Below, piece after piece: positions 27,103-35,614 of a stretch of 56,668 nucleotides of DNA. Origin of the DNA: Polyangiaceae bacterium (GTDB taxonomy: Bacteria > Myxococcota_A > Polyangia > Polyangiales > Polyangiaceae); the NCBI GenBank assembly GCA_025936115.1, contig JAICTZ010000048.1:1-56668 (forward strand), written 5' to 3'. A model generated the notes under the pieces. That model saw only the letters and a program-made list of their open reading frames with translations. It searched no databases and was not told where the DNA came from. A program made the position numbers and the translations under genes. The number at the start of each line of letters is the position of its first letter. Positions within the stretch are counted from its first letter, which is position 1.

Positions 27103-28598
27103 TGGTAAATCCCATGAATAGCCAAGATCCGCGCGCGCGCAGCATCAATCGACGGCTGGTCCTCCGTGGCGCCTGTGGCCTAATGCTCGGGCTCCCGATG
27201 CTCGAGTGCTTCATGCCGAAGCGGGCAGCGGCGGCGGCCGCCACCCGCTCGCCGTTCGTCATCATCGTCGTGGGTGACAACGGCGTCGTTCAAGCGGGCG
27301 CGACGTTGAGCGGCAGCGGCGAGCCGGAAAAGTTTTGGCCCACCCAAACCGGCGCGCTGACCAAGGACAGCATGCTCGCGGACAAGGCCACGCGATCCAT
27401 CGGCGAGCTCTCCGACTACGCCGAGAAGCTCTTGATCGTGAAGGGCATCAACTTGCCGTACAACTCGACCGGCTGCTCGCACTCCGCCGCCGATGCACAG
27501 ATCCTCACGGCGGCGAAGATCACGTCGGGCAGCACCAACTGCAAAGCCATGGGGATCTCGGTCGACACGGCCATCGCAACGGCGAAGAACCCGCCCGGGC
27601 GCGATCCCCTCGTGCTCCACGCCGGCATGTTCTCCCCCGGCGGTACGGGCTTCGACATCCCCGGCTACGTTTCGTACGTCACGCCGCAGCAACCGCGCGT
27701 GTACATCGATTCGCCGTACAAGGCGTACCAGCAGATCATCGGCGTCGTCGGGACCTCGACGGGCAGCACTTCAGCCGACCAGCAGGCACAGCAGCAGCGC
27801 GCTTTGCGCAGCAAGAGCATCAACGACATTCTGCGTCCGCAGATCCAGGCGCTCTTGTCGCGCTCGGATCTCAGCCAGAGCGACCACGACCGTCTCGATC
27901 AGCACCTCACCGCAATTCGTGACATCGAGGTCAGCATCGCGACGACGACGCTCACCATCCCCGACGCGGATATCGCGTCGATGAAGACGATCGATCCGAA
28001 GCCGTACGATCAGTCGACGCGCGATGCCGCGGTCAAGCTGTTCATGGAGCTCATGGTATTCTCGGCTGCGGCGGACTACAGCCGTGTCGCCGTGCTCAAG
28101 GTCGGCGATCGCATCGACGATCACGTGTACACGTACAACGGCCAATCAGCGAAGTTTCACGACGTCTCGCACCGGCAGGTGCCAAACGCCGTGGATTTTC
28201 ATCACTATCTCGATCGCATGATGCTGAACTCCTACAAGTATCTGCTCGATACCGTGTCGACCTACGACACTCCGACCGGGCCACTGATGGATCAAGGCGT
28301 CACGATCTGGACCAACCAATGCGCGACCGGCGCGCACTCGTTCAGCAACATCCCATGGATCCAAGCCGGGACGGCCAACGGCTACTTCAAGCAAGGTCAG
28401 TTCGTCGTGGTCGGCTCTGGGCAGCAGCCCGGCGGAACCCAGGACGGCAAAGGCGGGGACGCCTCGGTCTCGGGCGTCAACAAGATGCTCAACACGCTCC
28501 TCACGGCGGCGGGCGTCACGAAGACCGACGGCTCGCCAACCGACAACTTCGGCGAATCGACGCTGCCCAAAGGGATCTTCACGGAGATGCTCGCCTGA
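27102..28598 (+). CDS. DUF1552-family protein with Tat-like signal
   Basis: ATG 27102 overlaps the upstream TGA (TGATG). The N-terminus has a twin-arginine pattern (INRRLVLRGACGLMLGLPML), so export in folded form is plausible. The body is DUF1552 (PF07586): RSPFVIIVVGDNGV, WPTQTGAL, HSAADAQILTA, SVDTAIATA, QSDHDRLDQHLTAIRDIE, FHDVSHR, FHHYLDRMM and VTIWTNQCATGAHSF. The family is distantly related to sulfatase/alkaline-phosphatase-like DUF1501 proteins, and its activity is unknown. Partner of the preceding DUF1592 gene; together they probably form an exported complex. Length 498 aa. A hairpin follows ten bases after the stop. Confidence 0.92.
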   Translation: MVNPMNSQDPRARSINRRLVLRGACGLMLGLPMLECFMPKRAAAAAATRSPFVIIVVGDNGVVQAGATLSGSGEPEKFWPTQTGALTKDSMLADKATRSIGELSDYAEKLLIVKGINLPYNSTGCSHSAADAQILTAAKITSGSTNCKAMGISVDTAIATAKNPPGRDPLVLHAGMFSPGGTGFDIPGYVSYVTPQQPRVYIDSPYKAYQQIIGVVGTSTGSTSADQQAQQQRALRSKSINDILRPQIQALLSRSDLSQSDHDRLDQHLTAIRDIEVSIATTTLTIPDADIASMKTIDPKPYDQSTRDAAVKLFMELMVFSAAADYSRVAVLKVGDRIDDHVYTYNGQSAKFHDVSHRQVPNAVDFHHYLDRMMLNSYKYLLDTVSTYDTPTGPLMDQGVTIWTNQCATGAHSFSNIPWIQAGTANGYFKQGQFVVVGSGQQPGGTQDGKGGDASVSGVNKMLNTLLTAAGVTKTDGSPTDNFGESTLPKGIFTEMLA

Positions 28599-28608
28599 GC
28601 TCCGCGAT

Positions 28609-28651
28609 GAACGATTCGGCGCCGGGCGGACCGGCCGCGCCGAAATCGTTC
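28609..28651. terminator. bidirectional hairpin between convergent genes
   Basis: GAACGATTCGGCGC at 28609 pairs with GCGCCGAAATCGTTC ending at 28651, with one bulged base and a GC-rich loop. It lies between the DUF1552 stop and the stop of the convergent esterase gene and overlaps the latter. There is no U-tract, as is common in high-GC genomes. Terminator function is inferred. Confidence 0.6.
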
Positions 28652-29906
28652 AGAACTGGCTAAAGAACGGCCAGGTTTCCGAGGGCATCCACGACGAGTT
28701 CATCCCCGAATCGGTGGGCAACGGCGTGTGCGGACCGTCGTAGTTGCACCAGCGAACGGGGTCGGTCGCGGGGCAGCCCGTGTAGCTCGTGCAGACGTGG
28801 CCGCCCGTGGGCGCCTTGGGTAGGGTCGTCACCATGCATCCGTTCCACTTCGCAAATTGATCGGTTTGGGTCGTCTGCGTGACGCTCTCCTGCAAGCCGC
28901 CGGAGCCGAGATAGGGAATCGGCATGCAACTCGTCGGATTGGTCACGCCGCCGCCCGAGTGACCCACCGCCGCGCGGAACACGCCGGGACGCGAGCAGGC
29001 GAGCGTCCACACCTCCGCGGCGCCCTGGCTGAACCCTTCGAGCATGACGCGCGACGTGTCGATGCAGAGGTCGGCCTCGACCGCCTTCAGCACGGCGTCG
29101 ACGTACGCGAGATTGTCGCCGTTTCTCCAATCGGTGCTCACGGCCGAGAGCGCGATGAAGATCGTCGTGTTGTTCGACGGGGTCCAGAGCCCGAAATAGT
29201 CTTCCCCGGCCGTTTCCTTGTAGGAGCCGCCGTAGCCGTGCAGATCGAGGATGAGCCGGTACGGGTGGGTGTTGTCGTAGTTCGAAGGCCAGCGAATCGC
29301 GTACTCGCGGTTCGTGCCGGAGACGGAGATCGTGATGGCACTCGGGTTCGAATTCGACGTGCTGTTCTTCAAAGTCGGCGCCTTGCCGCAACCAGTGCTC
29401 TGCATGCCGCTACCGGCGCTGCCACCCGAGCTATTGCCCGCTACGGACGATGAGCCGCCGCCGGGAGCGCCCGCGCCGCTCTGCCTGCCGCCGCTCGCGT
29501 CCATGCCGCCGACGTTGGGAGCGCCGCCGCGCCCGCCTGAATCAGCACCTCCTGCAGCTCCTGCCGCCCTTCCGCCGCGGCCCACGTTGCCGCCCGCGCC
29601 GGCCGTCGAGCGCCCGCCAGCGCCCGCCGTTGGACTCCCAGCGTGCCCGCTGCTCCCGCCATCCGCACCGGAGCCGCGGCCCGACGTGCCACCGCCCATT
29701 CCGCCGGTTGAGGTTCCACCACCTGTGCTCGCACCGGCACTACCCGCGGTGGGGCTGCCGCCGTTGCCGCCACCCGTGCCGGCGCCGGGATGTCCCGCGG
29801 AACCTCCACTTCCAGCTGGATCGTGGTCTCCGGAGGTGGGGTTGTTCTCACCGCAGGCGGCCACGACGAGCACGAGTCCGGCTGCAGCGAGCGCTTTGAC
29901 GGCCAT
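28650..29906 (-). CDS. PHB-depolymerase/feruloyl-esterase-like secreted hydrolase
   Basis: The 418-aa lipoprotein has a signal ending VAAC, then a ~150-aa Gly/Ser/Thr-rich linker, then an alpha/beta hydrolase domain of the COG3509/LpqC type. Visible motifs are NREYAIRWPSNYDNTHPYRLILDLHGYGGSY in sequence order (split here as NREYAIRWPSNYD and LILDLHGYGG, the oxyanion turn), the nucleophile elbow GFSQGAAE (S293), VGHSGGG and a C-terminal YDGPHTPLP holding the probable catalytic His. The segment that normally carries the acid residue (GTxD) reads PIPYLGSGGLQESVT, so the catalytic acid is unclear. Substrate could be a feruloylated or acetylated polysaccharide or a polyester. It is monocistronic. 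Confidence 0.85.
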   Translation of the reverse strand: MAVKALAAAGLVLVVAACGENNPTSGDHDPAGSGGSAGHPGAGTGGGNGGSPTAGSAGASTGGGTSTGGMGGGTSGRGSGADGGSSGHAGSPTAGAGGRSTAGAGGNVGRGGRAAGAAGGADSGGRGGAPNVGGMDASGGRQSGAGAPGGGSSSVAGNSSGGSAGSGMQSTGCGKAPTLKNSTSNSNPSAITISVSGTNREYAIRWPSNYDNTHPYRLILDLHGYGGSYKETAGEDYFGLWTPSNNTTIFIALSAVSTDWRNGDNLAYVDAVLKAVEADLCIDTSRVMLEGFSQGAAEVWTLACSRPGVFRAAVGHSGGGVTNPTSCMPIPYLGSGGLQESVTQTTQTDQFAKWNGCMVTTLPKAPTGGHVCTSYTGCPATDPVRWCNYDGPHTPLPTDSGMNSSWMPSETWPFFSQF

Positions 29907-30036
29907 GTAGCGAGCAGTGTCGCCACCAGGCCATTTCCGCTTCGTTAGTTAGCCCGCAAGAGCGGAATCCAGCGCGTCTCAATCGACCCAACCGACATGG
30001 CACGGCGTTTGTAAGGGGCGGATGTCGGAGGCTGCA

Positions 30037-30555
30037 ATGTACAGCAAAGCGAAGCTCCTCGGGCACCCGATCCATCCGATGCTTGTCGGCTTTCCGGTGG
30101 CCTTTTATACCGGGACTCTCGTCGCATTCATCGTCTACGCCGTCACGATGAATCCATTTTGGTACAGAGTCGCTGGCGTTGCGAATTGGGCCGGCGTGGT
30201 CATGGCTGCTGTGGCAGCACTGCCCGGCCTGGTCGACTGGGCCACTGGCATTCCGCCCCGAACCGCCGCGAAGAAGACGGGGCTCCTGCACATGGGCTTG
30301 AACGTGACGGCACTGCTGGCATTCCTGATCAGCGCCATTGTAGCAACGAATCACTGGGACGACGTGTTGCCACCCGCCGGGACCGGCGTCGTGCTCAGCG
30401 CGATTGGCGTGCTGCTCACTTTGCCCGCCGGCTTTTTGGGCTGGAGTCTGGTTCAGGACCACCACGTCGGGGTAAAGCTCACCCCCGAGCAAGAGCGACT
30501 GGAGCCGCCGCCGGCGCTTGAATCCGAACGCCGACGCCCGGCAACCAGCCATTGA
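30037..30555 (+). CDS. DUF2231 membrane protein
   Basis: Start at ATG 30037, with GGAGG five bases upstream; ATG 30022 is an in-frame alternative. The family signature GHPIHPMLVGFPVAFYTGTL opens the protein, and four hydrophobic segments follow (about 15-35, 45-65, 83-103, 112-135), ending in a charged Pro-rich tail. DUF2231 (PF09990) proteins are predicted inner-membrane proteins; conserved histidines in the first helix suggest metal or haem binding, but this is unproven. It is flanked by a divergent esterase gene and by a relic of an FAD oxidoreductase, so it has no informative operon partner. Length 172 aa is typical. Confidence 0.85.
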   Translation: MYSKAKLLGHPIHPMLVGFPVAFYTGTLVAFIVYAVTMNPFWYRVAGVANWAGVVMAAVAALPGLVDWATGIPPRTAAKKTGLLHMGLNVTALLAFLISAIVATNHWDDVLPPAGTGVVLSAIGVLLTLPAGFLGWSLVQDHHVGVKLTPEQERLEPPPALESERRRPATSH

Positions 30556-30595
30556 CCTCGGGTGGGCGGGCGGCGTCGCGTGCTAACCACGCGTT

Positions 30596-30960
30596 ATGGC
30601 AACCGAACGAACGAGCGACGCCGCCGCCGATCCCGAGCGGAAGGAGCCCGGGCATCCACAATATCGAGAGGTGGTCGAGAAGCGCTTCAACAAGCGCTAC
30701 AGCGCGCATCCCGATTACGTTCGACGCGTGAGCTCGACCGAGCAGGTCATACTGGTTCCGTGCTCCGGACGCCGAGGTATCCGACCCGAGCTTGCTTTTG
30801 CCGCGCGCTCCGCAAGGTATCACGACGTTCAAAGCGCACTTCGACTGGAGCGACCTCGATGCGCCTACCTTTCGCCGGCTCGTGCAGAACTACGGGGCCT
30901 GGTGCGAACAGCACAGCCGCGCGGACTCGGCATACGCGTCGCTATCGTGGCTCGACTTTG
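30596..30960 (+). pseudogene. relic of an FAD-linked oxidoreductase with internal deletion
   Basis: The first frame (ATG 30596) reads HPQYREVVEKRFNKRYSAHP then DYVRRVSSTEQV, the N-terminus of a BBE-type FAD-linked oxidoreductase. A second frame then reads YWFRAPDAEVSDPSLLLPRA, GITTFKAHFDWSD and FRRLVQNYGAWCEQHSRADS, typical of a point some 200 residues further on in the same family. The two are joined directly at about 30750 with a frame change. The bulk of the FAD-binding domain and the C-terminal part are missing, so it cannot be functional. Confidence 0.7.
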
Positions 30961-31063
30961 CGCTGAGTCCCTTCCCCGATCCTGATCCCGACATTCCGCT
31001 TTTCTACGCGCGGAAACGTGGCGGCGGGGAACGATGTTCCGTGGGGCTGAACGCCTCCTGGGC

Positions 31064-31614
31064 ATGGAAGCGACCACGTTATTCATCGAAAGTACGAGGA
31101 ACTGCGGGCAGACCCCGCGCGTGCTCGTCCTCTTGGAGGAGCTCGCCGTGGCCTACGAGCTCCGGCTGCGCGCCGATGGCTATTTCTTCGAGACCTACGG
31201 TCGCCCTGGGCCGCGGCTCGTGGAGGGCGATCTGACGCTGTTCGAGAGCCCGACGATGCTGCGGCACTGTGCTCGCACGCGCTCCGGGGGACGACTGATT
31301 CCGCGCTCGCCGCGGGAGCTCACGCGCGTCGATCGCTGGCTCGATTGCTCGGGCTGGCTCGGCTTGACGGTGGCCCGAGAAGGCAGCTCCGCGGGGCGCG
31401 CCGCAGCACGAGCATTCGAGCTAGCCTCGGTCATGGCACCGTATTCGGGAGGAAGAGCGCGTTCGCGACGCTGGTCGGGGCGCTGGAGCGAGCGAACGTG
31501 CAACGCCGCCTGAAGGAGACCATCGACAGCGTCATGGCCGCGGACGCAACGCTCGGCCGTTACTTGCAAGCGACGGTCAAGACGGGAACGTTCTGCTCAT
31601 TCATGCCGTCGTGA
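31064..31614 (+). pseudogene. frameshifted glutathione S-transferase-like gene
   Basis: From ATG 31064 the frame reads MEATTLFIESTRNCGQTPRV and LVLLEELAVAYELRL, then VEGDLTLFESPTMLRHCART, which is a GST N-terminal thioredoxin-fold domain (the LFES turn precedes helix 3). Helical sequence continues to about 31450 (RELTRVDRWLDCSGWL). There the coherent reading moves to the next frame (FATLVGALERANVQRRLKE, TIDSVMAADATLGRYLQ), ending at 31614. One frameshift and an apparently shortened C-terminal domain indicate a decaying gene. A base-calling error at the GGGAGG run near 31450 is the alternative. Confidence 0.5.
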
Positions 31615-32155
31615 ACGGGCATGTCACACTGCGTTCCTGCCATTCATCCGGGACGCGCAGACCCGCATGGCTGTTGCTCTTGGTGCGATCGGCGTCATGC
31701 TGTGCGCCATGGTGGCACGGGGTTCGTGGCTGGTTCGGCTATTTGCTTTTACGTCCATGGCGCTGCTCGGTTGCAGTGACGGCCGTCAATCGGGCGCGCC
31801 GCCTTGATAGGCTCGCGACGAACCCGCATCGCGCCGACTCTGACTTACGCCGGTTCGCGGACGAACGAAAAAAACTGACGCACGGCCAAGTGCCCTGAGC
31901 ATGCCGCGGCGGCGCTGCATGCGGTCGCTTTTGGTGGCACCGTGGCGCGAGGGTGTGAGGTGCAGCGCCCCGACTCGGCTGCTTCGCGACGTGCACCTCG
32001 ATAGATGGCGCTCGGAACGTTTCCTGCACGCGCCGGGCGGGTCGTTCAATGCGCGCGCGGGGGCCGAATCATGCTCCATGACACGAACGTGACGTCCCGC
32101 GGGCTTGCGATACCGAATCACGACGGCAGTTTCTCGACACCGGAGGAGAGCAAGC
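31615..32155. other. gene-poor spacer with a lipoprotein-signal-like micro-ORF
   Basis: No convincing gene lies between the GST relic and the PQQ-propeller gene. The only suggestive item is a 32-codon frame at 31709-31807 encoding MVARGSWLVRLFAFTSMA then LLGCSDGRQSGAPP and a stop. It has the form of a lipoprotein signal with lipobox LLGC and nothing behind it, so it may be the severed 5' end of a lost lipoprotein gene or chance. I see no RNA gene or repeat. The last 15 bases hold the GGAGGAGAG ribosome-binding site of the next gene. Confidence 0.3.
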
Positions 32156-33748
32156 ATGGCGAAAATCATTCGTACGCAATCTGGCGGGCGGCACATTGCG
32201 ATCGCAGCTGCGCTCATCGCAGGCGGGATCGTTTCGCAGCAGGCGCTGGCGACGCCGGTCAGCGCGTGGTTTGCGGGATGGACGATGGGCGGGCACGATA
32301 TCGCCGGCACGCGGTCGAATCCGCTCGAACATGAGTTGCGGGCTTCGAACGCCGGGTCACTCGCAGTGAAGTGGACGGCGACGACGGGCGACGTTTCGGC
32401 AACGCCTGCCGTGCAAGGCAATGGCGTGTACTTTCCCGATTGGGACGGGAACTTCTGGAAATTGGATGCTCGCTCGGGACGGGTGCTCTGGCAGCGGCAC
32501 ATTTCAGACTACGTAGGGATCGCGGACTCAGTGTCGCGAACGGCTCCCGCTATCGTCGGAGACAGCGTGTACATCGGGACTCAATCCGGGGCTTATCTCT
32601 TGGCGATCGACGCCGACACCGGAGCGCTCAGATGGAAGCGGCAGCTCGAGCAGCATCCGCAGGCGATTCTCACGCAATCACCGGTCGTGTTCGGCGGCGT
32701 GGTGTACGAAGGGGTCTCGTCCGCCGAGGAAGGGGCGGCGGCCGATCCCACGTATCCGTGTTGCACGTTCCGCGGCAGCGTGACCGCGACGGACGCGCGC
32801 AGCGGGCGACTCCTGTGGCAGACGTACATGATTCCCGATCAAGGCCCCGGCACGGACATTTTCAGCGGCGCCGCAGTGTGGGGCGGGACTCCCGTGGTCG
32901 ACCCGTTCACGGAGACGGTCTACGTGACGACGGGTAACAATTACGAGATCCCGCAGAGTGCGACGGACTGCGAGACGGCGGGCGGGACGACCGAGACGTG
33001 TTTTCCGTCGTGGAACATCTTCAATTCCTTCGTCGCGCTCGATCTGCGCACGGGCGCAATCAAGTGGACCACGGGGACGAAGGCCTTCGACACGTGGAAC
33101 GTGGCGTGCCTCGAGAACGAGCCGCCGCCGAACAATTGTCCCGTGCCCGCGGGGCCCGACTACGATTTCGGCGATGGGCCGCACCTGTTTCTCTTACACG
33201 GCGCCGGCCGTCAGCCGCGCGCGGCGGTCGGCGGCGGCGACAAAGGCGGGCAGTACTTCATGCTCGACGCGCACTCGGGCGCCGTGCTTTGGAGCGCGAC
33301 GGTAGGCCCCGGCGGCGTGCTCGGGGGGATCGAGTGGGGAACCGCCTCCGACGGTCAGCGCATCTACTTCACGGAGTCGGACTACAACGCGCTGCCCTAC
33401 ACGTTGCCGAATGGGCAGACCATCACGTCGAGCTCGTTCGGCGCGCTCGATCCGAACACCGGCAAAACATTGTGGCAAGTGCCCGCGCCGCACGGCGGTC
33501 TTGCACACGGCGCCGTCAGCACCGCCAACGGTGTCGTCTACGCGGGCGACATGAACGGCTACATGTACGCGCTCAACGCCGAGACGGGCGCGGTACTATG
33601 GCAGTTCCTCGGCGAAGCTTCGTCCAACGCGGGTCCGGCAATCGTGGACGGCAGCGTGTATTGGGGGAACGGCTACGCGCACAATCAAGGCACGGCGAGT
33701 CACACGTTCTACGCGTTTAGCCTGCCGCGCCACGGGCACGAGCACTGA
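32156..33748 (+). CDS. PQQ-binding-like beta-propeller dehydrogenase (polyvinyl-alcohol-dehydrogenase type)
   Basis: The start at ATG 32156 is fixed by GGAGGAGAG six bases upstream. A signal peptide (MAKIIRTQSGGRHIAIAAALIAGGIVSQQALA) is followed by tandem propeller blades with PQQ-repeat endings (ARSGRVLWQRHI, DADTGALRWKRQL, DARSGRLLWQTY, DPNTGKTLWQVP, NAETGAVLWQFLG). The block TYPCCTFRGS carries vicinal cysteines, the disulfide ring that contacts PQQ in quinoprotein dehydrogenases, and resembles polyvinyl-alcohol dehydrogenases. Unlike some of these there is no CxxCH haem domain, so a separate electron acceptor would be needed. Exported, 530 aa, oxidising an unknown alcohol. No PQQ biosynthesis genes are nearby. 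A hairpin follows 18 bases after the stop. Confidence 0.88.
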   Translation: MAKIIRTQSGGRHIAIAAALIAGGIVSQQALATPVSAWFAGWTMGGHDIAGTRSNPLEHELRASNAGSLAVKWTATTGDVSATPAVQGNGVYFPDWDGNFWKLDARSGRVLWQRHISDYVGIADSVSRTAPAIVGDSVYIGTQSGAYLLAIDADTGALRWKRQLEQHPQAILTQSPVVFGGVVYEGVSSAEEGAAADPTYPCCTFRGSVTATDARSGRLLWQTYMIPDQGPGTDIFSGAAVWGGTPVVDPFTETVYVTTGNNYEIPQSATDCETAGGTTETCFPSWNIFNSFVALDLRTGAIKWTTGTKAFDTWNVACLENEPPPNNCPVPAGPDYDFGDGPHLFLLHGAGRQPRAAVGGGDKGGQYFMLDAHSGAVLWSATVGPGGVLGGIEWGTASDGQRIYFTESDYNALPYTLPNGQTITSSSFGALDPNTGKTLWQVPAPHGGLAHGAVSTANGVVYAGDMNGYMYALNAETGAVLWQFLGEASSNAGPAIVDGSVYWGNGYAHNQGTASHTFYAFSLPRHGHEH

Positions 33749-33765
33749 TCGAAGTGAAACGGCTC

Positions 33766-33794
33766 GAAGAGGCTCGGCACGGTCGAGCCTCTTC
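33766..33794 (+). terminator. hairpin terminator after the PQQ-propeller gene
   Basis: GAAGAGGCTCG and CGAGCCTCTTC form a perfect 11-bp stem with a 7-nt loop, 18 nt after the stop at 33748 and before the convergent TetR gene. No T-tract follows. Likely a transcription stop for the plus-strand gene. Confidence 0.65.
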
Positions 33795-33941
33795 AGCGTC
33801 GGTCGAGCCCGACCGCGGCGTCGAGCCCGCCCGGGTCGGCTCGTCGAGGCAGACGCCTTGGCCGCAAGACTGCGTCGAAGGACACACGTGCTTTTCGTCG
33901 CAGGCGCCGTGCCCACGGCTGCTCCGTCTATCCGATCGCGT

Positions 33942-34583
33942 TTATCCGGGGGCGCGCGAACCGCGCTCGCGCCGCCTTCTCGGCGCGGCACCTACTTGAC
34001 GCTGAGCCCCGTCGAGCGACCGTCGCACGAACGCCCGACATGCCGACAAGACACGACGGGAGTCGCGACCGCCGAGAGCTCGCGCCAGCACCAGTCCTCC
34101 CACCATGCACGCGAGCGACCCGACGACGTCCTCAGCTGCAAGCGGCTCGCGGCCGGTCGGCAAGAGCTCGCGCAACCACGCGAGCCGGTCGCGGACGCTG
34201 CGCGAAAGGATCTGGCGCGTCTCCTCGTCGGCACGAATGAGCTCTGGACCCATGGCCGCAAGAGGGCAGCCGCACTCGGGATGCGCTAGGTGCTGGACGC
34301 TGAGATACGCGTCAACGACGGCCAGCAGACGCTCCTCGGGCGGTAAGGAGTGGAGCGTTCGTGACAAGACGGCCGTCGTCTCACGGCTCGCCTGCTCTAC
34401 GGCCGCGCGGAGTAGCTCGTCTTTCGAGACAAAGTGCGCGTAGAAGCCGCCGCGGGTGAGCTCGGCTTGCGCCATCACGTCGTCCACGCCCACCGCGGAC
34501 ACCCCCCGCGCCCGAAAGGCAGCAGCTGCCGCTTTCACGATGCGCTCGCGCGTCCGGGACTTGTGATCTTTTGGCCAGGGCAT
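33942..34583 (-). CDS. TetR-family transcriptional regulator
   Basis: The N-terminal helix-turn-helix is clear: RTRERIVKAAAAAFRARGVS, AVGVDDVMAQAELTRGGFYAH, FVSKDELLRAAVEQA. The C-terminal ligand-binding part contains LAHPECGCPLAAMGPELIR and EDVVGSLACMVGGLVLARAL, as in the TetR_C subfamily with the conserved CGCP motif. The last 25 residues are a basic tail. It is transcribed away from a membrane-protein/YHS gene pair. The intergenic region (34584-34828) holds a perfect 6-8-6 palindrome, a good operator candidate, suggesting that it represses the pair and itself. Inducer unknown. Length 213 aa. Confidence 0.9.
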   Translation of the reverse strand: MPWPKDHKSRTRERIVKAAAAAFRARGVSAVGVDDVMAQAELTRGGFYAHFVSKDELLRAAVEQASRETTAVLSRTLHSLPPEERLLAVVDAYLSVQHLAHPECGCPLAAMGPELIRADEETRQILSRSVRDRLAWLRELLPTGREPLAAEDVVGSLACMVGGLVLARALGGRDSRRVLSACRAFVRRSLDGAQRQVGAAPRRRRERGSRAPG

Positions 34584-34742
34584 CCTGCCTCACCGTATGA
34601 CCATCATCATCTACTCCACGCACGCTGGCGTGCAAGCTCGCGGCCACGCACCAGCAAGCGGCCGAAGCTGCGGCGCGCGGACGGCTCCGAACCCGCCTTC
34701 TCACCTTGACGTTGAATGCGCAGGGCGTTAGGTCGCAATAAC

Positions 34743-34762
34743 AATATGACGAACGACATATT
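34743..34762. promoter_or_regulatory. probable TetR operator palindrome
   Basis: AATATG-ACGAACGA-CATATT is a perfect inverted repeat (two 6-bp arms, 8-bp spacer). It sits in the AT-richer part of the divergent tetR/membrane-protein intergenic region, 67 nt before the membrane-protein start. Its symmetry and location fit a TetR dimer site; this is inference. Confidence 0.5.
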
Positions 34763-34828
34763 TTAGGCGTTCGACGCGACGCGCCACCCGACGCACGCGA
34801 GCGCTTCGATTAACCAACGGAGGTAGTC

Positions 34829-35614
34829 ATGAACGATATTCATCGGATCCCGCCCGAGGTGCTCGGAGCTACGGCGATCCTGCTCTTCGCGCTGGGCACG
34901 TTGCTCGTTGCAGCGCACACCGCCCTCTTGGCCTTGTCCGCACCTCACGCGACGCTGAGCCCGCGCGCTCGCACAGTCGGCCCGCTAGTTTCAGGTGCGT
35001 TCCTCGCCCTCTGGCTGGCGACCGCCGTCGCGGTCGCCGACGGCGTCAATTTTGCCTTCTTTCCGGAGGCTCTGCGCTTGCCTGTCAGCTTGGTCGTCGG
35101 ATTCGGACCCATGCTCGGCGCGCTGGCGCTGCTGTTCGGCAGCAGGTTCCTCGAAGGGGTGGTGCGTACGATGGAGCCCGCCTGGCCTATTTGGTTGCAA
35201 ACCTATCGCGTCGCGGGGCTGATGTTCATCTATCCATTCCTGCATTACGGCGTGGTGCCGGCCCGCTTTGCGATTCCGGCGGCAGTGGGTGACTTCGTCG
35301 TCGGATTGGCGGCGCCTTTCGTCGGCTACGCCGTCTACCGCCGCCGCTCCCGAGCGCTCGCTTGGGCAACGGCCTGGAATGTGTTCGGCATACTCGATCT
35401 CGTCGTTGCGCCCACGGCGGCGGTCCTTTCGCACGCGCGGGTCGCCAACCTCTACCCGCTTGCACTCGTTCCGCTATTCATCGGACCACCACTCGGTATC
35501 CTCACGCACGCCCTTTCCTTGCGTAACCTCCGGAGCGCGCCCTGGCGAGGCTTGGAACGCGAGGCGCGCACGGATTCACCGGCCCGCGCTTGGGCCCCCA
35601 CTGCGGACCGATGA
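34829..35614 (+). CDS. seven-helix integral membrane protein of unknown function
   Basis: ATG 34829 follows a good GGAGG site. The 261-aa product has about seven hydrophobic segments (near 10-35, 48-70, 82-105, 122-142, 150-170, 177-198 and 205-228) and a short polar tail. Visible sequence includes LLFALGTLLVAAHTALLAL, FLALWLATAVAVADGVNFAFF, TYRVAGLMFIYPFLHYGVVPA and ATAWNVFGILDLVVAPTAAVL. No catalytic or transporter signature is recognised. Its stop overlaps the start of the YHS-domain gene (ATGA), so the two are coupled, and a TetR repressor is divergently encoded. The set looks like a small inducible membrane module, perhaps metal- or stress-related given the YHS partner. Confidence 0.85.
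   Translation: MNDIHRIPPEVLGATAILLFALGTLLVAAHTALLALSAPHATLSPRARTVGPLVSGAFLALWLATAVAVADGVNFAFFPEALRLPVSLVVGFGPMLGALALLFGSRFLEGVVRTMEPAWPIWLQTYRVAGLMFIYPFLHYGVVPARFAIPAAVGDFVVGLAAPFVGYAVYRRRSRALAWATAWNVFGILDLVVAPTAAVLSHARVANLYPLALVPLFIGPPLGILTHALSLRNLRSAPWRGLEREARTDSPARAWAPTADR

Noticed and set aside
31709..31807. A 32-codon lipoprotein-like ORF as a gene
   Set aside because: Signal and lipobox are present but there is no mature part or clear ribosome-binding site; kept only as a note in the spacer entry.
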